Assembly: GCA_964613585.1 (NCBI GenBank)
Contig: CAZTHL010000039.1
Coordinates: 1-34,629 of the forward strand
Length of the DNA: 34,629 nt
DNA from: CAZTHL01 sp964613585
Lineage (GTDB): Bacteria; Pseudomonadota; Alphaproteobacteria; DSM-16000; Inquilinaceae
Reading direction: 5' to 3'
Under the pieces are notes generated by a model. That model was not told the origin of the DNA and ran no database searches. It saw only the letters and a list, made by a program, of their open reading frames with translations. Positions 8,735-17,229 of the stretch are shown here, piece after piece. Position 1 is the stretch's first letter, and each line of letters begins with the position of its first letter. Position numbers and translations under genes: made by a program.

Positions 8735-8749
8735 CGGGGAGGCCGCGCC

Positions 8750-9385
8750 GTGATCGGCTTCCTCAAGACCGGTGTCCACACCCTGCCGACCATGCGGCTC
8801 GACGCCGAGCGACTGTACCTGCGTCCGGCCCGGCCGAAGGACTGGAAGGCCTGGGCCCGGCTGCGCGCCGAGAGCCGCAGCTTCCTGGTGCCATGGGAGC
8901 CGTCCTGGCCGGTCGACGCGCTCAGCCGCGGCGCCTTCGTGCGGCGGCTGCGGCGGCAGATCGCCGAATGGCGGCAGGACGAGGGCTACAGCTTCCTCAT
9001 GTTCCTCCGCGCCGATCACGCCGTGGTCGGCGGGGTGAGCCTGTCCAACGTGCGCCGGGGGGTGGCGCAGATGGCGACGCTCGGCTACTGGATCGGCGAG
9101 CGCTTCGCGCATCAGGGCCTGATGACCGAGGCGGTGCTGACCATCCTCGACTTCGGCTTTCGCCACCTGGGCCTGCACCGGATCGAGGCCGCCTGCCTGC
9201 CGGAGAACCGCGCCAGCAAGGGCCTCCTGCTGAAGACCGGGTTCGGCGAGGAAGGCGTCGGCCGTGCGTATCTGCGCATCAACGGCGCGTGGCGCGACCA
9301 TCTGCTGTTCGCCATCGTGCGCGAGGAGTTCGAGGGCATGGCCGGCAGCCGCGCCGCACGCGTCGCCGACCTGGTCGAGCCGTGA
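8750..9385 (+). CDS. RimJ/RimL-type GNAT N-acetyltransferase
   Basis: Acetyl-CoA dependent acetyltransferase of the GNAT fold, 211 residues. It opens with RLDAERLYLRPARPKDWKAW, the RimJ/RimL N-terminal pattern. The acetyl-CoA loop follows in LGYWIGERFAHQGLMTEAV, then FRHLGLHRIEAACLPENRAS and LLKTGFGEEG, the usual C-terminal helix-strand motif. I chose the GTG at 8750, which has ggggagg seven bases upstream and lies 15 bases after the M16 stop. The substrate may be a ribosomal protein N-terminus by family analogy, but many members act on other amines. It is probably the last gene of the thrC-M16 run. Confidence 0.9.
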   Translation: MIGFLKTGVHTLPTMRLDAERLYLRPARPKDWKAWARLRAESRSFLVPWEPSWPVDALSRGAFVRRLRRQIAEWRQDEGYSFLMFLRADHAVVGGVSLSNVRRGVAQMATLGYWIGERFAHQGLMTEAVLTILDFGFRHLGLHRIEAACLPENRASKGLLLKTGFGEEGVGRAYLRINGAWRDHLLFAIVREEFEGMAGSRAARVADLVEP

Positions 9386-9499
9386 TACCGCCGGGGGTTG
9401 GCCGATCCGTTTGGCGTGAGCGGCCGGGCGACCGCCTGTGCCGTGTGGGCGGGCGGCACTGGCTGAGGGGCGGCGCTTCTGCTAAACAGAACGCGAACG

Positions 9500-9576
9500 G
9501 TCCCCGTAGCTCAGCAGGATAGAGCAACAGATTCCTAATCTGTAGGTCGCAGGTTCGAATCCTGCCGGGGACGCCA
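9500..9576 (+). tRNA. tRNA-Arg (anticodon CCT)
   Basis: A complete 77-nt cloverleaf with encoded CCA. The acceptor stem GTCCCCG (9500-9506) pairs with CGGGGAC (9566-9572), the discriminator base is G and CCA is at 9574-9576. The anticodon arm ACAGA-TTCCTAA-TCTGT gives anticodon CCT, reading AGG (Arg). The T arm GCAGG-TTCGAAT-CCTGC is perfect. It stands alone between the GNAT gene and the end of ligD, which is transcribed towards it. No second copy of the tRNA 3' end was seen in the window, so there is no evidence for an integrated element at this site. Confidence 0.96.
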
Positions 9577-9666
9577 TTATATTCCGTCGTGTATCAAGGC
9601 GTTTCGCCCTGTCGCGGTGGTTCATGGCGACACAACGTGGTGCAGCGCCACCTCCCACGATCCCAT

Positions 9667-12315
9667 CTAGTCAAGTCCCATGGCGCTGAGCGCCTTGTCC
9701 GTCAAACCCTGCTGCACCGTCCGGATCTCCGCCCACGGGTCCACCCGCATCGCCGAAAGCCGACGGCCGACGGTCGCCACGCTGTACTGCCGCGCCGACT
9801 GCAGCGACGGCAACTCGTCCCACGCGACCGGCGTGGCCACCGGGGCGCCTGCGCGGGCGCGTGGGGAGTAGGGCGCGACCGCCGTGGCGCCGCGGGCGTT
9901 GCGCAGATGGTCGATGTAGATCTTGCCTCGGCGCGCCGCCTTGCCGGACGTGGTCAGGTAGCGCTTTGGCGAGTCGGCCGCCATGGCCGCGGCGAGCGCT
10001 TGGCAGAACGCCTTGACCGGCTCCCAGCGGCGCTCGCGGCGGATGGGCACGACCACGTGCAAGCCTTTGCCTCCGGTGGTCTTGCAGAAGCTGGCCAGGC
10101 CCAGATCGCCGAGCCGGTCGCGCAGCTCCAGCGCGGCGCCGGTCACCTGGTCCCATGGCACCGCGTCGTCGGGATCGAGATCGAGGACGAGCCGGTCGGG
10201 CCGCTCGATGTCGTCGGCGCGCGAGCCCCAGGTGTGGATCTCCAGCGTGCCCATCTGCACGAGCGCCACCAGCCCGGCCGCGTCGTCCACCGCCATGTAC
10301 TTCTTCCTGCCCTCGGCCTCGCGGATCGCCAGCCGGCGCACCGCGGCGTCGAGCCCTTCCATGGCGTGCTTCTGGTAGAAGCATTCGGTCTCGTGGCCCG
10401 AAGGGCAGCGCACCAGGCTGAGCGGCCGGCCGGCGATCTCCGGCAGCGCCAGCGTGGCCACGCCGTTCCAGTATTCCGCCAGCCCCAGCTTGGTCAGCCC
10501 CTGACGCGGATAAAGCACCCGGTCCGCATGGCTGAGCGACACACCGCTCACCTTGACCAGGCCCCGCGCGCCCTGCAGAACGGTGGTCGGCTCGACGCCC
10601 GGCCCGGCCCGGCCCGGCGCCTCGAGCGTCACCTCGGTGGCCGGCTTGTCCTCGCGCAGCCCCTTGAACGAGGCTTGGCGCAACAGCCCGTCCTCGGTCC
10701 AGGTGCGAAACTCGACCTCGGCGACCAGCTCCGGCCGGGCCCAGACGAGCTCCCTGGGCAGGCGCTTCGGCACGACCTCGAACGGGTGGTCATCGACGCC
10801 GCGCTCGTCCAGCGCCTCGCGCAGCTCGCGGCCGGCCTTGTCCGTGAAGCCGGTGCCGACCCGCCCGGCATAGGTCAGCCGGCCGTCAGCGTCATGGTAG
10901 CCGACCACCAGGCTGCCGATGCCCTTCGAGCCGGTGGAGGATCGGGCGTAGCCGGCTACGACGAACTCCTGCCGCTCAATGCACTTGGCCTTCCGCCAAG
11001 TGCGCTGGCGTCCCGAGCGGTAGGGCGCGCCGCGCTTCTTGCTGACGATGCCCTCGAGCGCGAAGCGGCAGGCATGCTCGAGCACCCGCTCGCCGCCGGC
11101 CTCGAAATGCTCGCTGTAGAGGAACGGGGCGGGGCGGCCGGCGGCCTCGAGCAGCCCCAGCAGCGCCGCCTTGCGGTCCGACAAGGCGGCGTCGCGCAGG
11201 TCGAAGCCGTTCAGGTGAAGCAGGTCGAAGGCGTAATAGGGCATCGGCGCCGGGCGCTCGCCGCTTAGCGCCTGCTGCAGCGCCGCGAAGCTCGGCATGC
11301 CGGCTTCCTCGTTCGCGGTGACCTCGCCATCGATCACCGCCTCGCCGACCGGCAGCGCGGCGGCGGCCCGCGCCAGCTCCGGAAACCGGCCGGTCCAGTC
11401 CTTGCCGCTGCGGGTAAGGATCCGCGCCTCGCCATGGTCGATCCGGCATTGCAGACGGTAGCCGTCGAGCTTGATCTCGTGCAGCCAGTCCTCGCCACGC
11501 GGGGGCGTCGTGCTGCTGTGCGCGAGCTGCGGCGGCACGAAGCCGGGCATCCGGGCCGGCTTGGCCTTGTCGAGAGCGCCCGGATCCGGCATGTCCGCCG
11601 CGTCCGGATGGCGGCCGGGGGCGCCCTGAGCGGGGTCCACCTCCCCTCTGCCCGGCTGCCAGACGCGGTCCCGGTCCCCGGCGATCTCATCCAGGCTGCG
11701 GCCGGTCCGCACGCTCGTGTCGGTCTCGGCGAGGAACGCGTCGGCCTCGCCCGGGCGGGCCTTGTCATCCATCTCCTTGATCAGCAGCCAGGTCCTGCCG
11801 TCCCGGCCTTTCTTGCCGCCCATGCGGACCAGCGCCCAGCCGCCCTTCAGCCTCTCGCCGTCGAGCCGCAGCTTGAGCCGTCCCGTGTGGTAGGCTTCCT
11901 CCGGATCCTCGGCCTGCCGGCGGCCGGAGGACGTCGCCGGCTCCCAGCGCCCTCGGTCCCACAGCATGACGGTGCCGCTGCCGTACTCTCCTTCGGGGAT
12001 CACTCCCTCAAAATCCCCGTATTCCAGCGGATGGTCCTCGACCTGCACGGCCAGGCGCTTGTCCGCGGGATCGACGCTCGGCCCCTTGGCGACGGCCCAG
12101 CTCCGGAAGGTGCCGCCCATGGCGAGGCGAAGGTCGTAATGCAGCCGACGGGCCGCGTGCTTTTGCACGACGAACCGGCCGTCGATCGCCTGCGTTTGCT
12201 GGCCGCGCGGCTCCGGCGTGCGCTGAAAGTCGCGCCGGGCCCGATACTCGGCAAGACGGTTATCGTTTGTCTCGGCCGCCGCCTCGGCTGGGCCGGCCCC
12301 GTCGCGCTCGGCCAT
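9667..12315 (-). CDS. ligD: Multifunctional ATP-dependent DNA ligase D of bacterial NHEJ
   Basis: Repairs double-strand breaks together with Ku by end processing, gap filling and sealing. The product has 882 residues and three domains in the Pseudomonas-type order. A 3'-phosphoesterase domain (about 25-180) has RRLHYDLRLA and HPLEYGDFEG. The ATP ligase domain (about 255-560) has the adenylated lysine K282 in HEIKLDGYR, with EAVIDGEV and EGIVSKK downstream. The C-terminal primase-polymerase domain (about 590-870) has the metal motif DLDPDD (D712, D714) and TTGGKGLHVVVP. The ATG at 12315 lies three bases after the ku stop, so the two form an operon. All three catalytic centres look intact. Mycobacterial LigD has the polymerase domain first instead. 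Confidence 0.97.
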   Translation of the reverse strand: MAERDGAGPAEAAAETNDNRLAEYRARRDFQRTPEPRGQQTQAIDGRFVVQKHAARRLHYDLRLAMGGTFRSWAVAKGPSVDPADKRLAVQVEDHPLEYGDFEGVIPEGEYGSGTVMLWDRGRWEPATSSGRRQAEDPEEAYHTGRLKLRLDGERLKGGWALVRMGGKKGRDGRTWLLIKEMDDKARPGEADAFLAETDTSVRTGRSLDEIAGDRDRVWQPGRGEVDPAQGAPGRHPDAADMPDPGALDKAKPARMPGFVPPQLAHSSTTPPRGEDWLHEIKLDGYRLQCRIDHGEARILTRSGKDWTGRFPELARAAAALPVGEAVIDGEVTANEEAGMPSFAALQQALSGERPAPMPYYAFDLLHLNGFDLRDAALSDRKAALLGLLEAAGRPAPFLYSEHFEAGGERVLEHACRFALEGIVSKKRGAPYRSGRQRTWRKAKCIERQEFVVAGYARSSTGSKGIGSLVVGYHDADGRLTYAGRVGTGFTDKAGRELREALDERGVDDHPFEVVPKRLPRELVWARPELVAEVEFRTWTEDGLLRQASFKGLREDKPATEVTLEAPGRAGPGVEPTTVLQGARGLVKVSGVSLSHADRVLYPRQGLTKLGLAEYWNGVATLALPEIAGRPLSLVRCPSGHETECFYQKHAMEGLDAAVRRLAIREAEGRKKYMAVDDAAGLVALVQMGTLEIHTWGSRADDIERPDRLVLDLDPDDAVPWDQVTGAALELRDRLGDLGLASFCKTTGGKGLHVVVPIRRERRWEPVKAFCQALAAAMAADSPKRYLTTSGKAARRGKIYIDHLRNARGATAVAPYSPRARAGAPVATPVAWDELPSLQSARQYSVATVGRRLSAMRVDPWAEIRTVQQGLTDKALSAMGLD

Positions 12316-12318
12316 GCC

Positions 12319-13272
12319 TCAGGCGCTCCGCCTGCGGCGACGCGGCGGCTCCTCGCGGTCCCGCGCCCTGCCGCCGCGGCTGTCGTCGTCCCCGTCGTTG
12401 TTGCTGTCGTCTTTGCCGCCTTCGGCCTTGTTGCGGCGCCCCCGGCCGTTCTTGGCCTTGCCTGTGGGGCGATCCGACGTCGGCTGGTCGCCGTCCTCCG
12501 CCTCCAGGCTGCGCTTGAGGGCGTCCATGATGTTGACGACCTTGCCCTCCGGCGCACGAGCCTCCTCCAGCCGGGGCGCGCGGTGCGCCACCCTGGCCTC
12601 GACCAGCTCGCGGACAGCCGCCTCATAGTGGTCGGTGAAACCGCCAGCGTCGAACGGCTTCGACTTCCGGTCAATCAGCACCCGCGCGAGGTCGAGCTGA
12701 TCCTCGTCGACCGACAGGTCCGGCAGATCCTGGAAGAAGGGCCGGGCCTCGCGCACTTCGTTGGCGTAATGCAGGGTCTGCAGCAGCAGGCCGCGGCCGC
12801 ACGGCTGGATTGCCGCGATATGCTCGCGACTGGCGAAGGCAACTTGGCCGATTGCCACCTTGCCGCTTTGCTGCAAGGCCTCGCGGATGGTCACATAGGC
12901 CTCGAGGCCAACCTTGCCGTCGGGCGCCATGTAGTAGGGCCGGTCGTAGTACAGCGGATCGATGTCGTCATCGTCGCAGAACTGCACGATGTCGATGGTG
13001 TGGCTCGACTCGACCTTCAGCTCATCGAGCTCCTCGTTCTCGACCAGGACGTACTGACCCTTGCTGTGCTCGTAGCCCTTGACGATGTCGTCCTTGTCGA
13101 CCGGTCCCTCGCCCTCGACGTAGGGCTGATACTGCACGCGCTCGCCGGTCGGCCTGTGGACGCGCCGAAAGCTCGTGCGCCCGCCGCCGGTCTCTATAGC
13201 CGAGTAGAGCTTGACTGGGCAGGTGACCAGCGAGAGCCGGATGTGGCCGCTCCAATAGGCCCGCGCCGCCAT
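12319..13272 (-). CDS. ku: Ku protein, DNA end-binding factor of NHEJ
   Basis: Homodimeric ring that binds broken DNA ends and recruits LigD. I chose the ATG at 13272 (MAARAYWSGHIRLSLVTCPV, the canonical bacterial Ku start) rather than a start 15 codons upstream. It is preceded by GAGGGAGG at ideal spacing. The product has 317 residues. The Ku core covers about 1-255, with IVKGYEH, YYMAPDG, VAIGQVAFASREHIAAIQPCG and KPFDAGGFTDHYE-like stretches. The remaining 60 residues form a hydrophilic tail rich in Lys, Arg, Asp and Gly ending EEPPRRRRRSA. Basic tails of this kind are known in bacterial Ku and aid DNA binding. It is the first gene of the ku-ligD operon. Confidence 0.96.
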   Translation of the reverse strand: MAARAYWSGHIRLSLVTCPVKLYSAIETGGGRTSFRRVHRPTGERVQYQPYVEGEGPVDKDDIVKGYEHSKGQYVLVENEELDELKVESSHTIDIVQFCDDDDIDPLYYDRPYYMAPDGKVGLEAYVTIREALQQSGKVAIGQVAFASREHIAAIQPCGRGLLLQTLHYANEVREARPFFQDLPDLSVDEDQLDLARVLIDRKSKPFDAGGFTDHYEAAVRELVEARVAHRAPRLEEARAPEGKVVNIMDALKRSLEAEDGDQPTSDRPTGKAKNGRGRRNKAEGGKDDSNNDGDDDSRGGRARDREEPPRRRRRSA

Positions 13273-13278
13273 GTCGTG

Positions 13279-13284
13279 CCTCCC
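13279..13284 (-). promoter_or_regulatory. Ribosome binding site fixing the start of ku
   Basis: On the minus strand GGGAGG lies six bases before the ATG at 13272. The longer in-frame start at 13317 has no comparable site, which supports the canonical Ku N-terminus. Confidence 0.6.
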
Positions 13285-13504
13285 TCGTGCCGGACCGCGA
13301 AAGGCGGGCCCGGGCAAGACCGGGCCGGCCCACGGGACTCAAGCCGAAGCAGCCACACCGGTTCCGAGTCGGGCGCGGGAGCGACTCGCCTTATCCGCCG
13401 GGCAATGAAGGTTGCTCTCGTTTGGATCCGCGGGTCTGGTCCGTGACAGGCGGGCGAGCGGATGGCACGAGCGTGCCTGACGTGACCTTGAGCACCCCTT
13501 GCCG

Positions 13505-13587
13505 TCGATCCGACGAGAGGATCCATCGGCTTGGCCGGGGCGCGCCCGCCAACCCTCTCGCCGCCCGCGTTCGCCGTGGCTCCCCAA
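13505..13587 (+). repeat. Dispersed intergenic repeat A, copy 1
   Basis: This copy shares CCGACGAGAGGA.CCATCGGC with copy 2 (about 21412-21495). It shares CGCGCCCGC and the exact 16-base CGCCGTGGCTCCCCAA (13572-13587) with copy 3 (about 25552-25638). The boundaries are approximate, set by where similarity fades. It contains an imperfect inverted pair, CGACGAGAGG and CCTCTCGCCG, that could form a stem. It does not code for a recognisable product. Confidence 0.6.
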
Positions 13588-13623
13588 TGGCGGACATCAA
13601 TTGATCCCCTGGCGGCCGGCTTC

Positions 13624-13797
13624 GTGCAGACAGAGGGGCCGAGCATCCTTAAGGATGCTCTCCAGGGTGGCTTTGGGAGATCCTCCCGGCCGTCACTGTG
13701 CGCGTCATTTGCGTTCGCTCTCATCCTCGCCATGATCGTCGCCATCGCCGCCTTGCTCGGCACCGACCTTTCCCTCGGCGTCCGCAAGGCACCGTAG
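13624..13797 (+). CDS. Possible small single-pass membrane protein (weak call)
   Basis: An open frame of 57 codons from a GTG at 13624; the frame also extends upstream to a TTG at 13531. The C-terminal half contains one clear hydrophobic segment (FAFALILAMIVAIAALLG) followed by a short polar tail. There is no strong ribosome binding site, and the upstream part overlaps repeat A and the 20-bp palindrome. I do not recognise the protein. It could equally be a chance frame in GC-rich DNA. The hydrophobic segment is the only positive sign. Confidence 0.2.
   Translation: MQTEGPSILKDALQGGFGRSSRPSLCASFAFALILAMIVAIAALLGTDLSLGVRKAP
13641..13660. repeat. Perfect 20-bp palindrome
   Basis: The half-site GAGCATCCTT is followed directly by its exact reverse complement AAGGATGCTC with no spacer. 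This could be an operator for a dimeric regulator or a cruciform. It lies about 370 bases upstream of the ku start and inside the weak small ORF at 13624-13797. No second copy was seen in the window. Confidence 0.6.
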
Positions 13798-13875
13798 CGC
13801 GAGAGCGCCCCAGCGGCTCCCGGAACGATCGCCCGCGCAGGCGACGTCCGTTTGTTGAAGGAGCCTAAAGCAGAG

Positions 13876-16800
13876 CTACCGCCCGAACAGACCGCGGATG
13901 CCTTCGCGGACCGCGTCCTCGGGGGTCGGCTGCGTGCCCTGGTTGCCGCCGTCGCCGCCGTCGCCGCCGTCGCCGCCGCGCAGGGCCCCCTCGCCGAGTT
14001 GGCGCAGGGCCTCCTCCGGCGAGGTCGGAGCGCTGCCGCCGTCGCCGCCCTGATCGTTCCCGGCCCCGCCGGCGGCGCCGCCCAGGAACTCTCCGAGAAT
14101 CTCCTCCGGCGAGCCGCCCTGACGCAGCCGCTCGACCGCCCGCTGCGCCGCCTGGGGATCCTGGATGAGATTGGTCGCGATGCGGCTGAAGTCCGGCTTG
14201 ACTGTGGGGTTGTCGAAGCTGCCGGTGACGTTGAACGGCACCTGCAGGCCGATCTGCTCGAACTCGCTGCTCTGACCCTCGGGCGTCGGCACCAGGGTCG
14301 GCTCCAGGGTCAGGTCGAGGGTGCGCGGCGGCAGGTCGACAACGCCGCTGCCTGTCATGCGGAACAGCGGCGCCAGCATGCGAAGATCGTCGGTGCGGGC
14401 CCGGCCGCCGTCGATGGCGAAGCTGCCGCCGACCTCGGCGAAGTCCGTCTCCTGCGGCACGTCCGGCGCCCCGCCCAGGGCGTAGGCGACCGGATCACGC
14501 AGGATGGCGGCGATGTTGATGCCCTGGAGCGCGCCGTCACGCACGGCAAGCGAGCTCGTCCCGTCAAGCGTCGAGACCAGCTCGCGCTGTGAACGGCCCT
14601 GGGCGCTGATGGTGGCGCTGGCCTCCGCGGTGCCGGTCAGGCGGCCGGGACCGCCCGCCATCGCCACGATCGGGCCGACTTGCAGGCCCTGGGCCGAGGC
14701 GTTCAGGGCCAGCGAGGGTGTCTCCGCCGACGCTTCGAGGTCGAGGTCGATCGAGGCCTGCCCGTTGAAGATCGGCAGGCTCGGCGCGTCGAAGCGAAGA
14801 TCGCCATTCTGCAGCAGCAGGGTCAGCTCGGTCGGGCCGACGGTGAGTGTTTCACTGCGCACGCCCTCAAGGTCGACGACCGCATCGACATTCGCCTGGC
14901 GCAGCGGCGACAGGTCGATCGGCTCGGTGCTCCAGCCACCAGCGGTGCCCGGCCCGCCGCCGTTTGCCCCGCCGCCTTCCGGCGCGGGGGACCCGGCCTG
15001 GCCGCCGCCTTGACCGTCGCCGGTGGCCAGCTGCAGCCGGCCGAGGTCGATGACGCCCACGTCGAGCCGGGCGAGCAGGTCCGGCACCCCGTCCGCGAGA
15101 TCGGCAGAGACTTGGCCGGTGACGGTTGTGTCGTCGACCGCGGCATCGATGCCCTCGATCGCCACCCGCGCCGGCGAGGCATCGACGCTTCCGGCGAAGC
15201 GCACGCTGTCCACGGGCGCGGCGGACGGCGCCGGACCCATGGGCAGCCACTCGAGCAGGCCGGGCACCGACGGGACGCTGAGAGTCGCCTGGCCGCTCAG
15301 GCTCGGCGCCAGGCTGGCCCGCCCGTCCAGGCCGGCGGTCAGCCGCGGCGCCTCGATCGACAGGGACAGCGGCGAGCCCTCGCCCTGAAGGAACCCGGGC
15401 GGCTCCGCGACAGTGAGGCCGAGGTCGAGACGCTCTCCCGAGACGGTCATGCCGCCATCGATGGTGAGCGGACCATCGATGCCGGGGAGATCGGTGGCGA
15501 TCACGAGATCGCTGGCCTCGAGCGCCGGGCCGTTCGGGTTGGGCAGCGTGAACGAGCCCCCATCGATGCCGAGCGAGACGGTGCCGTTCAGGCTCTGCAG
15601 CAGCGCCTGCTGCGTCCGGCCGGCCCCGTCCAGCATCAGGTCCAGGTCGAGCGGGATCCGGGCGTCGGAGAACGGGCCGAAGGTCACCAGGAACGGTCCC
15701 GCCTGGATCGACTGGATGTCGGCGTCGACGGCGAAGGAGGGCGGGCTCGCGGTGCTGGAGGCGGTGGCCGTGGCCGAGACGGTGCCGCCGAGCACCTCGG
15801 TGTCGGACAGCGCCGCGTCGAGCACGCCGTCGGTCACATCCACGGTCACCTGGGTGGGGCCGATCTCCTGGCCCTGGACCCGCAGGCCTTCGACCGCCAG
15901 GTCCAGGTCCAGATCGGCCTGCTGCAGCGTCGACCAGGGGATTTCCTGGGTCTCAGCGGGCGGAGGGTCCGCCGCACGGCGGGCGCCCGCGCCGCCACCG
16001 CCGCCCATGGCCGCGGTGAGCGTGTCGAGATCAAGCGCCGACAGCCGGATGTCGGCGGCGATGGCCGGCACCCGGCCGCCGGTGTCCGCGGTCACCGTGC
16101 CGGCCGCGGTCATCTCGTCGGCCTGCAAGGTGAAGCCCTCGAGCCGCGTCTGGTCGGGCGCGACCGACAGAGTGCCGTCGAAGCGCACCGACTGGATCGG
16201 TGCCGGCCCGGCCTCGGGCATGTCGAGCCAGCGGGCGACCTCGTTGACATCGGGCACCGCCAGGGTGATCGGGCCGCTCGCCGTGCCGACGCCGGGATCG
16301 GCGTCGAAGGCGAAACTGATCTGCCCGACCGGGGACTCGAGCCGACCCGATGCGGCCGAGGGCGCCCCTTCCGCCAGAGCCTGCGGCGAGGCCACCCGGG
16401 CCGCCACGGTCACCGGCCGGTCGTTCACCTGGATATCGCCGTCCACGCGCAACGGGCCGTCCGGCTCGTCGAGGGCCGCGGTCAGGCTGCCTCCGCGGGC
16501 GACCACGGTCTGGCCGGTCGCCCTGTTCACATATTCGAAGCCGGCATCGAGGATCCGGACGTCGCCCAGGCGCAGCTCCGGGATCCGCCCGGGCTCGCCT
16601 GGCTCGCGCGGCGCGGCCTCACCCGCCAGATCGTCCCAATTGGTGCGCCCGTCCTCCGCCACCTCCAGGTTCACCTGCGGGCTGGCCAGAAGCAGGCGCC
16701 GGAGATCGAGCGTGCCGCTGATCAAGGCGAACGGTGCCACCTCGAGATCGAGGCGATCGAACGAGGCGAAATGCTCCGCCGTGGCCCAGTCGGCATTGCT

Positions 16801-17010
16801 CAGGCTGACATTCTCCGCCTCCAGCGCGACGGTCGGCACCAGCGACAGCTCCACGGGGCCGTCGAAGGTCAGCTCCCGGCCGGTGCTCTCGCGCACCGCC
16901 TCGGCGACGCGCCGGGCGACGAAATCGCCGCTGATGAAGAACGGTACGGCCACGACGACAAGCACGAGCACAAGCAAGACGATGCCGAGGCCGATCAGAA
17001 ATTTCTTCAT
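13876..17010 (-). CDS. AsmA-family envelope protein with internally duplicated repeat region
   Basis: Large inner-membrane-anchored periplasmic protein of 1044 residues. One N-terminal helix (about 3-25) is followed by the AsmA pattern DFVARRVAEAVRESTGRELTF (in pieces: RRVAEAV and TGRELTFDGPV) and LSNADWATAEHFASFDRLDLEV. Near the C-terminus STLDGTSSLAVRDGALQGIN and GSGVVDLPPRTLDL are standard AsmA C-terminal motifs. AsmA-like proteins are linked to outer-membrane biogenesis and lipid transfer. Residues about 241-490 and 571-830 look like two copies of one unit (see findings). The tail (about 965-1044) is rich in Gly and Asp with GGDGGDGGDGG, encoded by a short repeat near 13944-13980. It is monocistronic here, divergent from the HTH gene. 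Confidence 0.9.
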   Translation of the reverse strand: MKKFLIGLGIVLLVLVLVVVAVPFFISGDFVARRVAEAVRESTGRELTFDGPVELSLVPTVALEAENVSLSNADWATAEHFASFDRLDLEVAPFALISGTLDLRRLLLASPQVNLEVAEDGRTNWDDLAGEAAPREPGEPGRIPELRLGDVRILDAGFEYVNRATGQTVVARGGSLTAALDEPDGPLRVDGDIQVNDRPVTVAARVASPQALAEGAPSAASGRLESPVGQISFAFDADPGVGTASGPITLAVPDVNEVARWLDMPEAGPAPIQSVRFDGTLSVAPDQTRLEGFTLQADEMTAAGTVTADTGGRVPAIAADIRLSALDLDTLTAAMGGGGGAGARRAADPPPAETQEIPWSTLQQADLDLDLAVEGLRVQGQEIGPTQVTVDVTDGVLDAALSDTEVLGGTVSATATASSTASPPSFAVDADIQSIQAGPFLVTFGPFSDARIPLDLDLMLDGAGRTQQALLQSLNGTVSLGIDGGSFTLPNPNGPALEASDLVIATDLPGIDGPLTIDGGMTVSGERLDLGLTVAEPPGFLQGEGSPLSLSIEAPRLTAGLDGRASLAPSLSGQATLSVPSVPGLLEWLPMGPAPSAAPVDSVRFAGSVDASPARVAIEGIDAAVDDTTVTGQVSADLADGVPDLLARLDVGVIDLGRLQLATGDGQGGGQAGSPAPEGGGANGGGPGTAGGWSTEPIDLSPLRQANVDAVVDLEGVRSETLTVGPTELTLLLQNGDLRFDAPSLPIFNGQASIDLDLEASAETPSLALNASAQGLQVGPIVAMAGGPGRLTGTAEASATISAQGRSQRELVSTLDGTSSLAVRDGALQGINIAAILRDPVAYALGGAPDVPQETDFAEVGGSFAIDGGRARTDDLRMLAPLFRMTGSGVVDLPPRTLDLTLEPTLVPTPEGQSSEFEQIGLQVPFNVTGSFDNPTVKPDFSRIATNLIQDPQAAQRAVERLRQGGSPEEILGEFLGGAAGGAGNDQGGDGGSAPTSPEEALRQLGEGALRGGDGGDGGDGGNQGTQPTPEDAVREGIRGLFGR

Positions 17011-17229
17011 GAGAACGGTCCGATGACAGACGAGGCGAGGCCAGCGGCATCAAAGCACCAAAGCCCGCGTTCAGGAACCCCGCCGTTCGCAGAGCGCCGG
17101 CCATGCCTCTCCGGCGATGCCTCTGCTGATGGATTCCCGGTGATCGAGGGCAGGTAACGAACGACTAACCACGGCGCTCCCATAGTGCGGCACCCTGTCT
17201 TCACCCTAAACGGCATAGGACCGTCCAGG

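Larger units (their letters stand above)
13273..13875. other. Gene-poor interval between ku and the AsmA-family gene
   Basis: About 600 bases between the 5' end of ku and the 3' end of the AsmA-family gene. It holds the ku ribosome binding site and presumably the ku promoter. There are small hairpins at 13307-13326 (GGCCCGG/CCGGGCC) and 13365-13388 (CGAGTCG/CGACTCG). One copy of dispersed repeat A lies at about 13505-13587 and a perfect 20-bp palindrome at 13641-13660. A possible small plus-strand membrane-protein gene ends at 13797. I see no convincing sigma-70 promoter for ku and no clear terminator for the AsmA-family gene. Confidence 0.6.

Noticed and set aside
9500..9576. tRNA-Arg as an attachment site of an integrated element
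   Set aside because: No second copy of the tRNA 3' end and no integrase gene in the window.
9589..11268. 559-codon plus-strand open frame opposite ligD
   Set aside because: ligD on the minus strand has complete catalytic motifs; this frame shows only shadow composition.
14680..17157. 825-codon plus-strand open frame opposite the AsmA-family gene
   Set aside because: It is antisense to a well-supported coding gene, has no membrane or domain pattern, is dominated by Arg/Gly/Gln/His, and extends as expected from GC-rich third positions.
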